Of a DNA stretch of 15,002 nt, positions 1-7,134 are shown one piece after another; the first letter of the stretch is position 1, and every line of letters begins with the position of its first letter. Source of the stretch: Myxococcota bacterium. GTDB taxonomy: Bacteria; Myxococcota_A; UBA9160; PR03. Made by a program: the position numbers and the translations under genes. The notes beneath the pieces are model-generated. The model saw only the letters and a list, made by a program, of their open reading frames with translations, did not search any database and was not told the DNA's origin. The stretch lies in assembly GCA_030066475.1 (NCBI GenBank), contig JASJBO010000162.1:1-15002 (forward strand), in the 5' to 3' direction.

Positions 1-290
1 GGGGCGCCAGCGACGGTTCCCTGGACCGCAGCAATCGCGAGGCTCGCCGCAAACGCCAGAAGCCAGAGCACCTTGCGGTCCCTCGGAAAGCGATGGCCGC
101 TCAGCGCGAAGTCAATCGCCAAGAAAATGCCCAGAAGTGCCGTGAGGAGCTTGAATGGCGTCATCGACACCGGGCCGCCAGCGAGCACGTCGATGCCCTG
201 GATGGGCAGACTGACGCCGAGGCAGAACAGAAGCGTTCGTCGCAGGAAATCGGACATCCGCCGAGGAACTCCAGCCGAGGGTGCAGGCAT
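1..290 (-). CDS. O-antigen ligase/polymerase-like membrane protein, N-terminal part (cut by window edge)
   Basis: Reading leftward, an open frame without stops runs to the window edge, giving about 96 residues. After a short basic start (FLRRTLLF) comes a hydrophobic stretch with LPIQGIDVL, then SMTPFKLLTALLGIFLAI and a second hydrophobic helix, LWLLAFAASLAIA. The pattern 'LPIQG...K.L..LL' at the N-terminus is typical of Wzy/WaaL-type O-antigen ligase or polymerase membrane proteins, which join glycan units at the periplasmic face of the inner membrane. That family assignment rests only on the N-terminus. The start is uncertain: ATG at 290 is used here, an in-frame ATG at 257 has a GGAG 11 bases upstream, and another in-frame ATG lies at 329. 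The glycosyltransferase and methyltransferase nearby fit a polysaccharide locus. Confidence 0.6.
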   Translation of the reverse strand, partial: MPAPSAGVPRRMSDFLRRTLLFCLGVSLPIQGIDVLAGGPVSMTPFKLLTALLGIFLAIDFALSGHRFPRDRKVLWLLAFAASLAIAAVQGTVAGA

Positions 291-781
291 GGTGCGACGG
301 CTCGTATCGGACGCACCTCCTCCACGCATGAACCTAGCCGAATCCCGCCTCGCCCCCAGGGAATCCCGGCGGGAGCGGCCCGGCGGCGCCTTTGCCACCC
401 CGCGCCCCGATGGGCCCGAGTTCCTCATCCCCCGGGGCCGCTGACCGAAATTCCGCTTTCTACCCTCCGACTCGCTCGGCTCGTGATCGGCGCTGACGCG
501 GCAGCGGCTCTGGGGGGCTGGCTCTCGCGGAGGAGCTCGAACGCAATTCCCGCGCACGCTCTTGGCAGTTCCCCGACGAGGCCCGTTCCTGGGCCTACCT
601 GCCCCACCCGCTGGCGGCGAGGTCCCAGTGTCCGCGGTGCGGACGGCACACGGTCACCAGCTGGCCGGCCGTTGGCTCGCGGTGGTCGAGAACATGCGGT
701 GCGGGCGAGGGGACAGGCGCTTGCCGGAGCGAGGAAGCCGGGCGACAGTCCGAGCGCAACGAATCAGGCGGGAGTCACGGG
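291..781. other. 490-base stretch without a convincing gene
   Basis: This stretch separates the leftward membrane-protein start from the rightward glycosyltransferase. Several overlapping open frames exist on both strands, but they are low-complexity Arg/Pro/Gly/Ala translations of GC-rich DNA and look spurious. The frame of the glycosyltransferase stays open upstream of its TTG start, back to a TGA at 494-496. It contains a zinc-ribbon-like CPRCG (629-643) but no ATG, GTG or TTG start. The segment probably holds the divergent control region; I could not pick out a clear promoter. Confidence 0.5.
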
Positions 782-1906
782 TTGTCTGGAGACGGCAAAG
801 GAAGCGGACGCGTAGGAGTCTTGCAGGTCACCGACAGTCTGTGCATCGGCGGCGCCGAGCGTGTGGCCATCAACCTCGCCAACCACCTTCCGCGCGATCG
901 CTTCGAACTTCACTTGTGCACAACGCGGGAAGAGGGGGAGCTGGCTGGGGACGTTTGCCCGGACGTGTCCCGCCTGCAGCTCGCCCGCCGCTCGCGCTTC
1001 GACGAGCCAAGGGCAGTCCTGCGCCTGGTGCACTACGTGCGGGAGTACGACATCCGGCTGCTGCACTGCCACAAGGATACGATCTTCCTGGCCGCGCTGG
1101 CGTCTCTCTTCCTGCCCCGGACCAAGCTGATCTGGCACGACCACCACGGGGAGTTCAGCTTCGACGGACGCTCCCCCCGACTCTATCGAGTTGGCAACCT
1201 GCGAACGGACGCCGTGATCGCGGTCAACGAGCTCCTGGCCGGATGGGCGGTACGGGAGCTCGGGATTCCAGAGGACCGGGTCTCCTTCGTTCCGAACTTC
1301 GTCATGCCGCACGAGCCTGGACCGCTCGCCGAAGCTCTGCCAGGGGAGCCGGGTGGGCGGATCGTGTGCGTGGCGAACCTGCGCAGGCAGAAGGACCAGA
1401 TCAATCTGATCCATGCCATGGCGATCGTCGTGAAGGAATTCCCGGGCGCCCACGCGCTGCTGGTGGGCGTGCCCATGGGCGACTATCCGAACGCGCTTCG
1501 CGGGGAGATCGTGAAGCAGGGCCTCGAAGATCAGATCTCCATCCTCGGGCCTCGCACCGACATCGCGGCGATTCTCTCGGCCTGCGACGTCGGCGTGCTG
1601 AGCTCGGCAGACGAGGGATTGCCGCTCTCGCTGGTCGAATACGGCATGGCGGGTATGGCGGCGGTCTCGACCCGAGTTGGCCAGTGCGAGGACGTTCTTG
1701 CAGGCGGTGAGGTGGGCCTGCTCGTTTCACCCCGCGACCCCGAGGCGCTCGCCGCGGCGCTGGTGGAACTGCTGGCTTCCGAGGAGCTGCGGCGGGAGCT
1801 GGGTGAGCGCTTCCGGCGTCACGTCGAGGAAGGCTACGGCCGCGACGCCGGGATCCGGAAGGTCTGCGCCGTGTACGATCGGGTCCTCGATGCCCCTTCC
1901 GGCTAG
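782..1906 (+). CDS. Glycosyltransferase family 4 (GT-B fold)
   Basis: This 374-residue protein has the usual length for a GT4 enzyme. The N-terminal acceptor domain begins with VGVLQVTDSLCIGGAERV; the GGAERV at residues 23-28 is a hallmark of this family. The C-terminal nucleotide-sugar domain has the E-x7-E motif EGLPLSLVE (E278 and E286), followed by GMAGMAAVSTRVG and a GLLV...D..ALA segment. It should transfer a sugar from an NDP- or GDP-activated donor to a lipid-linked glycan at the cytoplasmic membrane; the sugar cannot be told from sequence. The start is a TTG with GGAG seven bases upstream, and no better start is near. It ends 4 bases into the end of the convergent methyltransferase. 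Its neighbours suggest O-antigen or exopolysaccharide assembly. Confidence 0.9.
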   Translation: MSGDGKGSGRVGVLQVTDSLCIGGAERVAINLANHLPRDRFELHLCTTREEGELAGDVCPDVSRLQLARRSRFDEPRAVLRLVHYVREYDIRLLHCHKDTIFLAALASLFLPRTKLIWHDHHGEFSFDGRSPRLYRVGNLRTDAVIAVNELLAGWAVRELGIPEDRVSFVPNFVMPHEPGPLAEALPGEPGGRIVCVANLRRQKDQINLIHAMAIVVKEFPGAHALLVGVPMGDYPNALRGEIVKQGLEDQISILGPRTDIAAILSACDVGVLSSADEGLPLSLVEYGMAGMAAVSTRVGQCEDVLAGGEVGLLVSPRDPEALAAALVELLASEELRRELGERFRRHVEEGYGRDAGIRKVCAVYDRVLDAPSG

Positions 1907-2748
1907 CGCTTGACCGCCTCGATCAGCCAGGCAAACCCGAAGCGGGGGCCGATTGCCCGGACCAGCGGGCGCGGGTACAGGCGGAACAACAGGCGATGGT
2001 GCGCGCCCTGGTACTTCTTGCTGGCGCGCATGTGGAGCAGGTCGCCGCCCAGGAGCTGGCTCTCGAGCCGCTGGATCCGAAACTCGTGCAGCAGCTGCTC
2101 GATCTCGCTTCGCGTGTAGGCCTTGGTTCCGGGGGACTCCAGGAAGTGGTAGACCGCCCAGCGGGGCGATTTCCAGGGCCTGCCCTTGGCCAGGCAGTGC
2201 AGCGCCCAGAGGTTCCAGGCAGTCCAGCTGCGCAGGTTGTAGAGCATCAAGAGCGCGGTTCCACCCGGCCGCAGCACGCGGTGCACCTCGGCGATGCAGC
2301 GCTCCGTGTCCGGCGAGTGATGCAGGACGCCGTACGAGTACACGATGTCGAAGTGATCGCTCGGGAAGGGCAGCTGTTCGGCGTCGGCGACGCGCAAGTC
2401 CGGCGCAAAGCCCTCGAGCTCCAGCCGCTCCGAGGTCAGGTCGACCGCTTCCTGGGTCAGGTCGACACCGGTCAGGAGGGCCCCGGCGCGCGCCCACTGG
2501 ACGTGGTCGGTGCCCGCGCCAACCCCCACCTCGAGCACGCGCTTTCCCTCGCCGCGCTGCCAGCGCGCGAAGTCGGGGATGTACGGCTCCAGCGCGTACC
2601 GCTCTTGCTCCAGCTTCGCGAAGAAGGCGACCCGATCGTCCCGCGAAAGACCGCGAGTCCCACAGGTCTCGTCCGACCAGTGGGCCCGAACCCGGCCCTT
2701 CAGCTCCTCGGCACCCGGATCGGCTGCGTCGCTCTCGGCCACTCGCAT
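1903..2748 (-). CDS. Class I SAM-dependent methyltransferase
   Basis: A 281-residue protein with a complete Rossmann methyltransferase core. Motif I is VLEVGVGAGTD (71-81), the acidic ribose-binding position is D96 in GVDLTQE, motif II-like ADAEQLPF is at 121-128, motif IV-like FDIVYSYGVLHH is at 133-144, and RVLRPGG follows at 158-163. The N-terminal HW.DE.CGTRG segment (23-33) is one I associate with methyltransferases of surface-glycan loci, although the acceptor is unknown. The C-terminus (about 170-281) has the aromatic-rich region often linked to substrate choice. It converges on the glycosyltransferase with a 4-base overlap and diverges from the oxidoreductase. No Shine-Dalgarno sequence precedes the ATG, but a TATACT box lies six bases upstream, so a leaderless transcript is possible. 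Confidence 0.88.
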   Translation of the reverse strand: MRVAESDAADPGAEELKGRVRAHWSDETCGTRGLSRDDRVAFFAKLEQERYALEPYIPDFARWQRGEGKRVLEVGVGAGTDHVQWARAGALLTGVDLTQEAVDLTSERLELEGFAPDLRVADAEQLPFPSDHFDIVYSYGVLHHSPDTERCIAEVHRVLRPGGTALLMLYNLRSWTAWNLWALHCLAKGRPWKSPRWAVYHFLESPGTKAYTRSEIEQLLHEFRIQRLESQLLGGDLLHMRASKKYQGAHHRLLFRLYPRPLVRAIGPRFGFAWLIEAVKR

Positions 2749-2754
2749 GCGCTC

Positions 2755-2783
2755 AGTATATCACCGGTCGGCGCGAAGCAGCC
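2755..2783 (-). promoter_or_regulatory. Possible promoter of the methyltransferase gene (leaderless)
   Basis: On the minus strand TATACT (2760-2755) matches five of six bases of the -10 consensus. It sits so close to the ATG at 2748 that transcription would begin at or next to the start codon. The -35 position (GGCTGC) is weak. The absence of a ribosome binding site agrees with leaderless expression. Confidence 0.3.
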
Positions 2784-2907
2784 CGGACTCGTTCGGATGA
2801 ACGGCCGATCTGCTAGCGTCGCCGGCTTGCGGCTCGCTGGGGTGGGCTGGGGCTCGTTCCCACGAGTCCCTTGCCCGAGTGACGCGCGTGGAGGGAGGGT
2901 CGGGCGA

Positions 2908-3945
2908 ATGACTCCGGAGACGCTCCGGGTGGGACTGATCGGCGCGGGCAGCATGGCCCAGCACCGCCACGTCCCGGCCTGGAAGAGGGATGGCCGCGCC
3001 CGGCTGGTGGCAATCGCCGACGTGAACCTGGACCGTGCGCAGCAGCTGGCCGGGGAGCTGGGCATCGCCCGGGTCTACGAGAAGTACGAGGACATGCTCG
3101 AGGCGGGAGACCTCGACGTCTGCGATGTCTGCACGCTCTCCGCCAGTCACGCGTCGGTGGCGACGAGCTGTCTCCAGGCGGGCATGCATGTGATCGTCGA
3201 GAAGCCCATGGCGATGACCTGGGAGTCCGGACGAGCGCTTCACGACGCGATCCAGGCCTCGTCGAAGAAGTACACCGTCGTGTTCAACTACCGCTTCACG
3301 CCCCTGATGGTCGCCCTCAAGCGCCTGATCGCGGACGGTGGGCTGGGAGAGCTGGTCTCCCTGCGGGGCCAGTTCGGCTGGCCCAGCACGGACCATCACG
3401 ACCAGTTCAAGCAGGAGTTCCCGACCGGAATCCTCTTCGAGACCGGGATCCACGGTATCGACCTGGCCGTCGCACTGCTCGGCGACGTCCACCGGGCGTT
3501 CGCGGTGCCCCTGTGGTCCGAGGCCGGCGGGGCGACGATCGTCACCTCGATTCTCGAGCACGCCCACGGCACGACTTCCAGCCTGAACGTGTCGTTCCGC
3601 CATCCCCGCAGCGAACACTGCCTCGAGGTGTTCGGGACGCGCGCGGTGGCCCGGCTCGACTTCGAGACCCACGGGCTGACCGTGGAACGCGGAGGTCGAC
3701 TCGACCGGGTGCTCCCGCACTGGAAGCGATTCGCCACCGGCGTGCATTCCCTCGTCCGCGGGAGGGGTCTCTCCTTCGGCAGCCAGCACCCGTTCGACCG
3801 GATCGTGTCGGGCTTCGTGGATGCCATCCACGACGACGGCGCTCCGCCGGTGACCCCGGAACAGGCGCTGTATACGCTTCGAGTCGCAGACCGGCTGCGA
3901 GCCTCCATCGAGACGGGTGAGGTTCAGACGCTCGAACCCCGCTAG
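2908..3945 (+). CDS. Gfo/Idh/MocA-family NAD(P)-dependent oxidoreductase
   Basis: This 345-residue protein fits the family size. The N-terminal Rossmann fold opens with VGLIGAGSMAQHRHVPAW, continues with IADVNLDRAQQLA, and carries the cofactor and catalysis motif EKP at residues 98-100. The C-terminal domain has GIHGIDLA with H182 and D185, the conserved catalytic pair of sugar dehydrogenases in this family. It probably oxidises or reduces a sugar or NDP-sugar in the cytoplasm, fitting the adjacent glycan genes. The ATG at 2908 is preceded by GGAGGGAGGG; the frame is open for 900 bases further upstream, but that part overlaps the methyltransferase and is not real coding. The TAG stop lies inside the first bases of the IS1595 element, so the last one or few residues may have been changed by the insertion. 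Confidence 0.9.
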   Translation: MTPETLRVGLIGAGSMAQHRHVPAWKRDGRARLVAIADVNLDRAQQLAGELGIARVYEKYEDMLEAGDLDVCDVCTLSASHASVATSCLQAGMHVIVEKPMAMTWESGRALHDAIQASSKKYTVVFNYRFTPLMVALKRLIADGGLGELVSLRGQFGWPSTDHHDQFKQEFPTGILFETGIHGIDLAVALLGDVHRAFAVPLWSEAGGATIVTSILEHAHGTTSSLNVSFRHPRSEHCLEVFGTRAVARLDFETHGLTVERGGRLDRVLPHWKRFATGVHSLVRGRGLSFGSQHPFDRIVSGFVDAIHDDGAPPVTPEQALYTLRVADRLRASIETGEVQTLEPR

Positions 3946-4039
3946 CAGCCCGTTGAAGAACCCTCCCGTCGCCTGGCACGCGCCATCGGCCCGAGCTCTG
4001 CGTTGCGAAACCTCGCCGTAGCGACGGCCCTGCCTATCC
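3942..4039 (+). repeat. Left terminal inverted repeat of the IS, 98 bases
   Basis: It pairs with the reverse complement of 5025-5122. By eye 71 of 98 positions match without gaps, including the first 22 and last 8. Other shared blocks are CCTGGC, TCGGCCCGAG, GCGAAACC (offset by one base) and GCCCTGCCTATCC. Its first bases hold the stop codon of the oxidoreductase. Confidence 0.8.
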
Positions 4040-4052
4040 CTTTGTCTCAGCC

Positions 4053-4073
4053 CTGTGACCGGACGCGTCACAG
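4053..4073 (+). promoter_or_regulatory. Perfect hairpin in the IS leader
   Basis: CTGTGAC and GTCACAG form seven-base perfect arms around a seven-base loop, between the left repeat and the transposase ATG 37 bases further on. Such a hairpin could limit read-through from the upstream gene into the transposase or bind a regulator. No T-run follows, so it is not a standard terminator. Confidence 0.35.
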
Positions 4074-4109
4074 CGGGCAGCGAGGTTGAGGGGTGGGGAG
4101 GATCGCTCA

Positions 4110-5030
4110 ATGGAGTTCCCGGCTTCGCTGCTCGAGTTCGAGGACCGCTTTCCGGACGAGGAGGCCTGCTGGGACGCCCTGCGGCGGCTTCGCTGGCCCC
4201 AGGGCTTCGTGTGCCCTCGCTGCGAGCAGCGGGCCAGCAGCTTCGTCTCGACGCGGAAGCTCGAGCAGTGCCGCCACTGCCGCTACCAATGCTCGGTCAC
4301 GGCCGGAACGGTCTTCCACCGGACCAAGATCCCGCTGCGGACCTGGTTCTGGGCGATCTTCTTCGTGGCGCGGCACAAGCAGGGGATCTCGGCCCTGCAG
4401 CTGCAGAAGGATCTGGGCCTCGGGAGCTACGAGACGGCCTGGACGATGCTTCACAAGCTGCGCTCGGCCCTGAAGCCGCGCCGGAGGGCCCGGCTGCGCG
4501 GCCTGGTCGAGGCGGATGACACCTATGTCGGAGGGGTCGAGCGCGGCCGGCGGGGAGGCCGCCAGGCCGGGACGAAGACGATCGTCGCCGCCGCGGTCGA
4601 GCAGCGGCGCCACAGTGCGGGGCGACTCCGACTCGCCGTCCTGGAGGGCCTCCAGTTCAAGCGCGACCTGGGGCCGTTCCTCCTGGGTGCCATCGACCCC
4701 CACGACACGACGCTGCGGACGGACGGATACGCCACGTACCGCAGCTTCGAGAAGGCTGGCGTTCGCCATGATCGCCAGATCCAAGGCGACCCGGTGCGCG
4801 CTGGGGAGATCCTGCCGTGGTGCCACATCGTGTTCGGGAACCTCAAGAACTGGCTGCGCGGCACGTTCCACGGCGTCAGTGGCAAGCATCTGCAGCGCTA
4901 TCTCGAGGAGTTCGTCTACCGATTCGATCGCCGCTGGAGAGAAAGCGAGATGTTCGGGTTCGTGCTCCAACGCGCCGTCCGCGCCGCACCGCTTCCCTAC
5001 CGAACCCTCGTGGCTGAGCCAGCCGGATAG
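4110..5030 (+). CDS. IS1595-family transposase (ISXO2-like DDE/DDN)
   Basis: A 306-residue transposase. The N-terminal zinc ribbon has CPRC (C35, C38) and CRHC (C54, C57), followed by the helix-turn-helix-like TWFWAIFFVARHKQGISALQ. The catalytic RNase H-like domain shows VEADDTYVGG (D136), LRTDGYATY (D205) and FGNLKNWLRG with N244 as the probable third residue, then HGVSGKHLQRYLEEFVYRF, all in the order typical of IS1595/ISXO2 proteins. It should cut and join the element ends. The ATG at 4110 has GGGGAGG nine bases before it; an in-frame TTG at 4086 is less likely. The usual VD-E-TY motif reads DDTY here, an Asp for Glu exchange beside the first catalytic Asp. The frame is intact, so the element may be active. 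Confidence 0.92.
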   Translation: MEFPASLLEFEDRFPDEEACWDALRRLRWPQGFVCPRCEQRASSFVSTRKLEQCRHCRYQCSVTAGTVFHRTKIPLRTWFWAIFFVARHKQGISALQLQKDLGLGSYETAWTMLHKLRSALKPRRRARLRGLVEADDTYVGGVERGRRGGRQAGTKTIVAAAVEQRRHSAGRLRLAVLEGLQFKRDLGPFLLGAIDPHDTTLRTDGYATYRSFEKAGVRHDRQIQGDPVRAGEILPWCHIVFGNLKNWLRGTFHGVSGKHLQRYLEEFVYRFDRRWRESEMFGFVLQRAVRAAPLPYRTLVAEPAG

Positions 5031-5122
5031 GCAGGGCGACGGCTATGGCTGCGGTTTCGCGCCTTGATCTCGGGCCGAATTCGCGCGCCAGGCTCGGTCC
5101 GGGTTCTTCAACGGGCTGCTAG
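5025..5122 (-). repeat. Right terminal inverted repeat of the IS, 98 bases
   Basis: This is the inverted partner of the left end. It begins at the transposase stop codon (TAG at 5028-5030 lies in its inner GGATAGGCAGGGC block) and ends in GGGTTCTTCAACGGGCTGCT followed by AG. Confidence 0.8.
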
Positions 5123-5186
5123 GCGCGCGCGATGAGGCGCGCCACCGCGGTCAAGTGGGCGAACGCATCGACCGATTCGAAGGCTC

Positions 5187-5555
5187 ATGGACCGCATCGA
5201 CGAGGACCTGATGGCGCTGTCCCTGGGCCGGCGCCAGCTGGCGGCGCAGACCCTGGCTGCGGTCGCCGTCCTCGGCGCGCTCGTCGCTCTCGCACCGGCT
5301 CTCGACAGCGCTCGCGCCGAGGCCCACGCGACGTTCGCGATCGCGGTCATCGGCACCACGGTGGCCTTCCTGCGCTTCCTGTTCGGCGCGATCGCCGTGC
5401 TCGACCACGCCTGCCCGCGCTGCTTCTCCCCGTTCCACGGCGGCTTGCTGCGCGTCCTGGCGAGCCTCCCGCGGCTGCCCCGGAGCTGTCGGAGCTGCGG
5501 GCTGGCGCTGCCGGCCAGACTGCGGCGCCCGTCGGGCTCCCTGCGCGCCCGCTAG
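5187..5555 (+). CDS. Small membrane protein with C-terminal zinc-ribbon-like cysteines
   Basis: A 122-residue protein of unknown function. After a charged N-terminus there are two predicted membrane helices (about 22-38 and 48-72), then a soluble tail with two CxxC pairs, CPRC (C76, C79) and CRSC (C101, C104), spaced like a zinc ribbon on the cytoplasmic side. The ordered helix-then-CxxC layout argues that the frame is real. The ATG has only a weak AAGG just upstream. It is the first gene after the IS, so part of its control region may have been displaced by the insertion. I do not recognise the family. Confidence 0.6.
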   Translation: MDRIDEDLMALSLGRRQLAAQTLAAVAVLGALVALAPALDSARAEAHATFAIAVIGTTVAFLRFLFGAIAVLDHACPRCFSPFHGGLLRVLASLPRLPRSCRSCGLALPARLRRPSGSLRAR

Positions 5556-5686
5556 ACGCGTTCGGCCGCGCCTCAGGCGTTCGGGACTTCGTGTCGCAGC
5601 GGGTGGCGATGCGCTCCGCGCCCCAGCACGAGACACGTCTCGGACGGCCTCCCGCTCGGTCCGCGTCTTGCAACACCTGCTCTCCC

Positions 5687-6403
5687 ATGGAGGGTATCCG
5701 AGTACGTTACGGGATGGTGGCTGTCGCGCTCGTGACAGTCGGGCTGCTGGCCGCGGCCTCCGCGGGCGCGCAGAGCGTGGACTTCTTCGACGGCTTCGAC
5801 TCGAACGTCATCGGCTGGACGTCGTTCGATCCCGCCGTCGCGATCCGCTGGGACGGTGAAGTCGACCGCACCGACCCGGCGACTTCGGGCGCCGCGCACG
5901 TCGTGAACTCGCGCGCGACGCCCGACAACCGGCCGATCGAGTACGGGTTCGCCTGCTTCCCGATCGATCCCGCTCTCGACTACGAGATCGGCGGCTCGAT
6001 CTGGCTCCCGCCCGGCAACGACGGTGCGGTCGCCCAGCTCAGCGCGGTCTGGTACCGGACCGGATCCTGCACAGGGATCCTGGGCTTCGGAGGCAGCTGG
6101 GACGTGCGCATCCCTGGCGACGACTGGATCGACGTCGCGGACGTGCTGCGGCCTCCGATTACGGCTTCGAGCGCGCGCCTGGGCCTGATGGTCTTCAGGC
6201 TCGGCCCGGCTGACAGCGTCGAGGTGTACTTCGACGACGTCTACTTCGCCCCGGAGCCCGAGGCGGCTCTCGTGGCGCTGCTCTCGCTGCTCGCGCTGAG
6301 AGCCGCCCGCGGTGCGTCCCGTCTCACTCGAGTCGGGCCCGGATCGTGGCCAGCGCCACGATCAGCCACGGGAGCATCACGGCGCCCAGCACCGCGGCGG
6401 TGA
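5687..6403 (+). CDS. Secreted protein with PEP-CTERM-like C-terminus
   Basis: A 238-residue protein. A signal peptide (positive MEGIRVRYG, hydrophobic VAVALVTVGLLAAA, cleavage near AGAQS) leads into an aromatic, Asp-rich region of apparent beta-strand character (FFDGFDSNVIGWTSF, then VEVYFDDVYF), resembling the jelly-roll domains of exported PEP-CTERM proteins. At 189-192 comes PEPE, followed by a hydrophobic helix (ALVALLSLLAL) and RAAR at 205-208. That is the layout of a PEP-CTERM sorting signal, which in such bacteria directs sorting by exosortase, often with exopolysaccharide. Thirty extra residues follow before the stop, overlapping the convergent membrane gene by 80 bases; normally the protein ends at the basic cluster. 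The start could also be the ATG at 5714. No clear ribosome binding site is seen. Confidence 0.7.
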   Translation: MEGIRVRYGMVAVALVTVGLLAAASAGAQSVDFFDGFDSNVIGWTSFDPAVAIRWDGEVDRTDPATSGAAHVVNSRATPDNRPIEYGFACFPIDPALDYEIGGSIWLPPGNDGAVAQLSAVWYRTGSCTGILGFGGSWDVRIPGDDWIDVADVLRPPITASSARLGLMVFRLGPADSVEVYFDDVYFAPEPEAALVALLSLLALRAARGASRLTRVGPGSWPAPRSATGASRRPAPRR

Positions 6404-6920
6404 GCCGCGAGGGCCGCGCGGCGCCGAGCAGCAGCACCAGCGTCATGGCGCCCTGGCTCCCGCGCTTGGGGAGCCACAGCGGCTCGCGTAGCAGCAGCAG
6501 CTCCGAGCACGCCAGCCAGGCCATGAAGCCCGCCATCGCCAGGAAGAAGCTGCGCCCCATCGTCTCGAAGCGCTCGGAGAGCTCGAGGCGCCCGGTGTCG
6601 GGCAGGTCCGGGAGCAGCAGCGTCGCGGACAGGTACAGGAGCGACGGTCCGATCAGCAGGAAGATCAGCGCGAAGTAGGTCCACAGCTCCGACTGGACGT
6701 GGCGCAGCCCCCACGAGATCCACCACAGGCCCACGAACTCCAAGAACACGATGATCGACCAGACGGCGTGTGGCCAGGAGAATGCGACGCGCTCGCGCTG
6801 CTGCAGGTACTGCGACAGCGAGTTCACGATGCGCGCGACGCCCAGGCCGATCACGACCCCGATCGGGACGACGACGTGCTTGAAGGCGCCCAGCTCGAGC
6901 GTGTCGACGGAGTCCAGCAT
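6324..6920 (-). CDS. Multi-pass membrane protein of unknown function
   Basis: A 198-residue protein with about six predicted helices: near 14-31, 53-71, 79-103, 123-145, 153-168 and 173-193. The loops contain charged segments (SQYLQQRERVAF, GRLELSERFETMG). No catalytic motif is evident and I do not recognise the family. It uses the ATG at 6920, with no strong ribosome binding site. Its 3' end overlaps the tail of the PEP-CTERM-like gene by 80 bases in convergent orientation. This overlap is more likely due to the other gene running on than to this one, since the last helix and its short basic tail (RARLE) look natural. Confidence 0.75.
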   Translation of the reverse strand: MLDSVDTLELGAFKHVVVPIGVVIGLGVARIVNSLSQYLQQRERVAFSWPHAVWSIIVFLEFVGLWWISWGLRHVQSELWTYFALIFLLIGPSLLYLSATLLLPDLPDTGRLELSERFETMGRSFFLAMAGFMAWLACSELLLLREPLWLPKRGSQGAMTLVLLLGAARPSRLTAAVLGAVMLPWLIVALATIRARLE

Positions 6921-6960
6921 GAGAGCAGACTAACGGACGAACGCGGAGCCGCTGGCCCGA

Positions 6961-7134
6961 CTACGGGACCTGACCCGGGATCGGCTCGCCCGGCGGCGCG
7001 CAGTCGGGACACTCGTACTCGTAGTAGTCCTGCTGCCGGTCGTCGATCGGATCGAGCTCGTCCGGTCCCCCGGTGGTCGGGCAGCCCTGCAGGAGAAGGA
7101 CCGCGAGTTGAACGGACGGGATCTCAGCTGAAGG
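6961..7134 (-). pseudogene. Lipoprotein gene remnant lacking a start codon
   Basis: Reading leftward, the frame gives LAVLLLQGC, a good lipobox, then a 40-residue mature part rich in Asp, Tyr and Pro (TGGPDELDPIDDRQQDYY, then ECPDC) ending at TAG. Upstream the same frame meets TGA at 7137-7135, and no ATG, GTG or TTG lies between that stop and the lipobox. The positive N-terminal part of the signal peptide is therefore missing. Either the gene lost its 5' end or a frameshift or sequencing error hides the start. The function is unknown. Confidence 0.45.

Larger units (their letters stand above)
3942..5122 (+). mobile_element. IS1595-family insertion sequence, 1181 bases, intact transposase
   Basis: The element is bounded by inverted copies of CTAG followed by CAGCCCGTTGAAGAACCC: the outer 22 bases are identical at both ends. 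The similarity continues inward for 98 bases on each side, ending just after the transposase stop on the right. One transposase gene fills the middle. The exact outer boundary is uncertain by a few bases because CTAG could partly belong to the flank. No 8-base target duplication, the size I expect for this family, is visible around any of the boundaries I tried. Confidence 0.85.

Noticed and set aside
93..815. Rightward 240-codon open frame
   Set aside because: Arg/Pro/Ala-rich translation that runs antisense to the hydrophobic ligase-like N-terminus and into the glycosyltransferase; typical GC-rich shadow.
1996..2907. Extension of the oxidoreductase frame upstream by 304 codons
   Set aside because: It lies antisense to the methyltransferase with all its motifs; the ATG at 2908 has a strong ribosome binding site and begins the Rossmann fold.
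2761..4110. Leftward 449-codon open frame
   Set aside because: Antisense to the oxidoreductase and reads through the IS end; it has no domain-like pattern.
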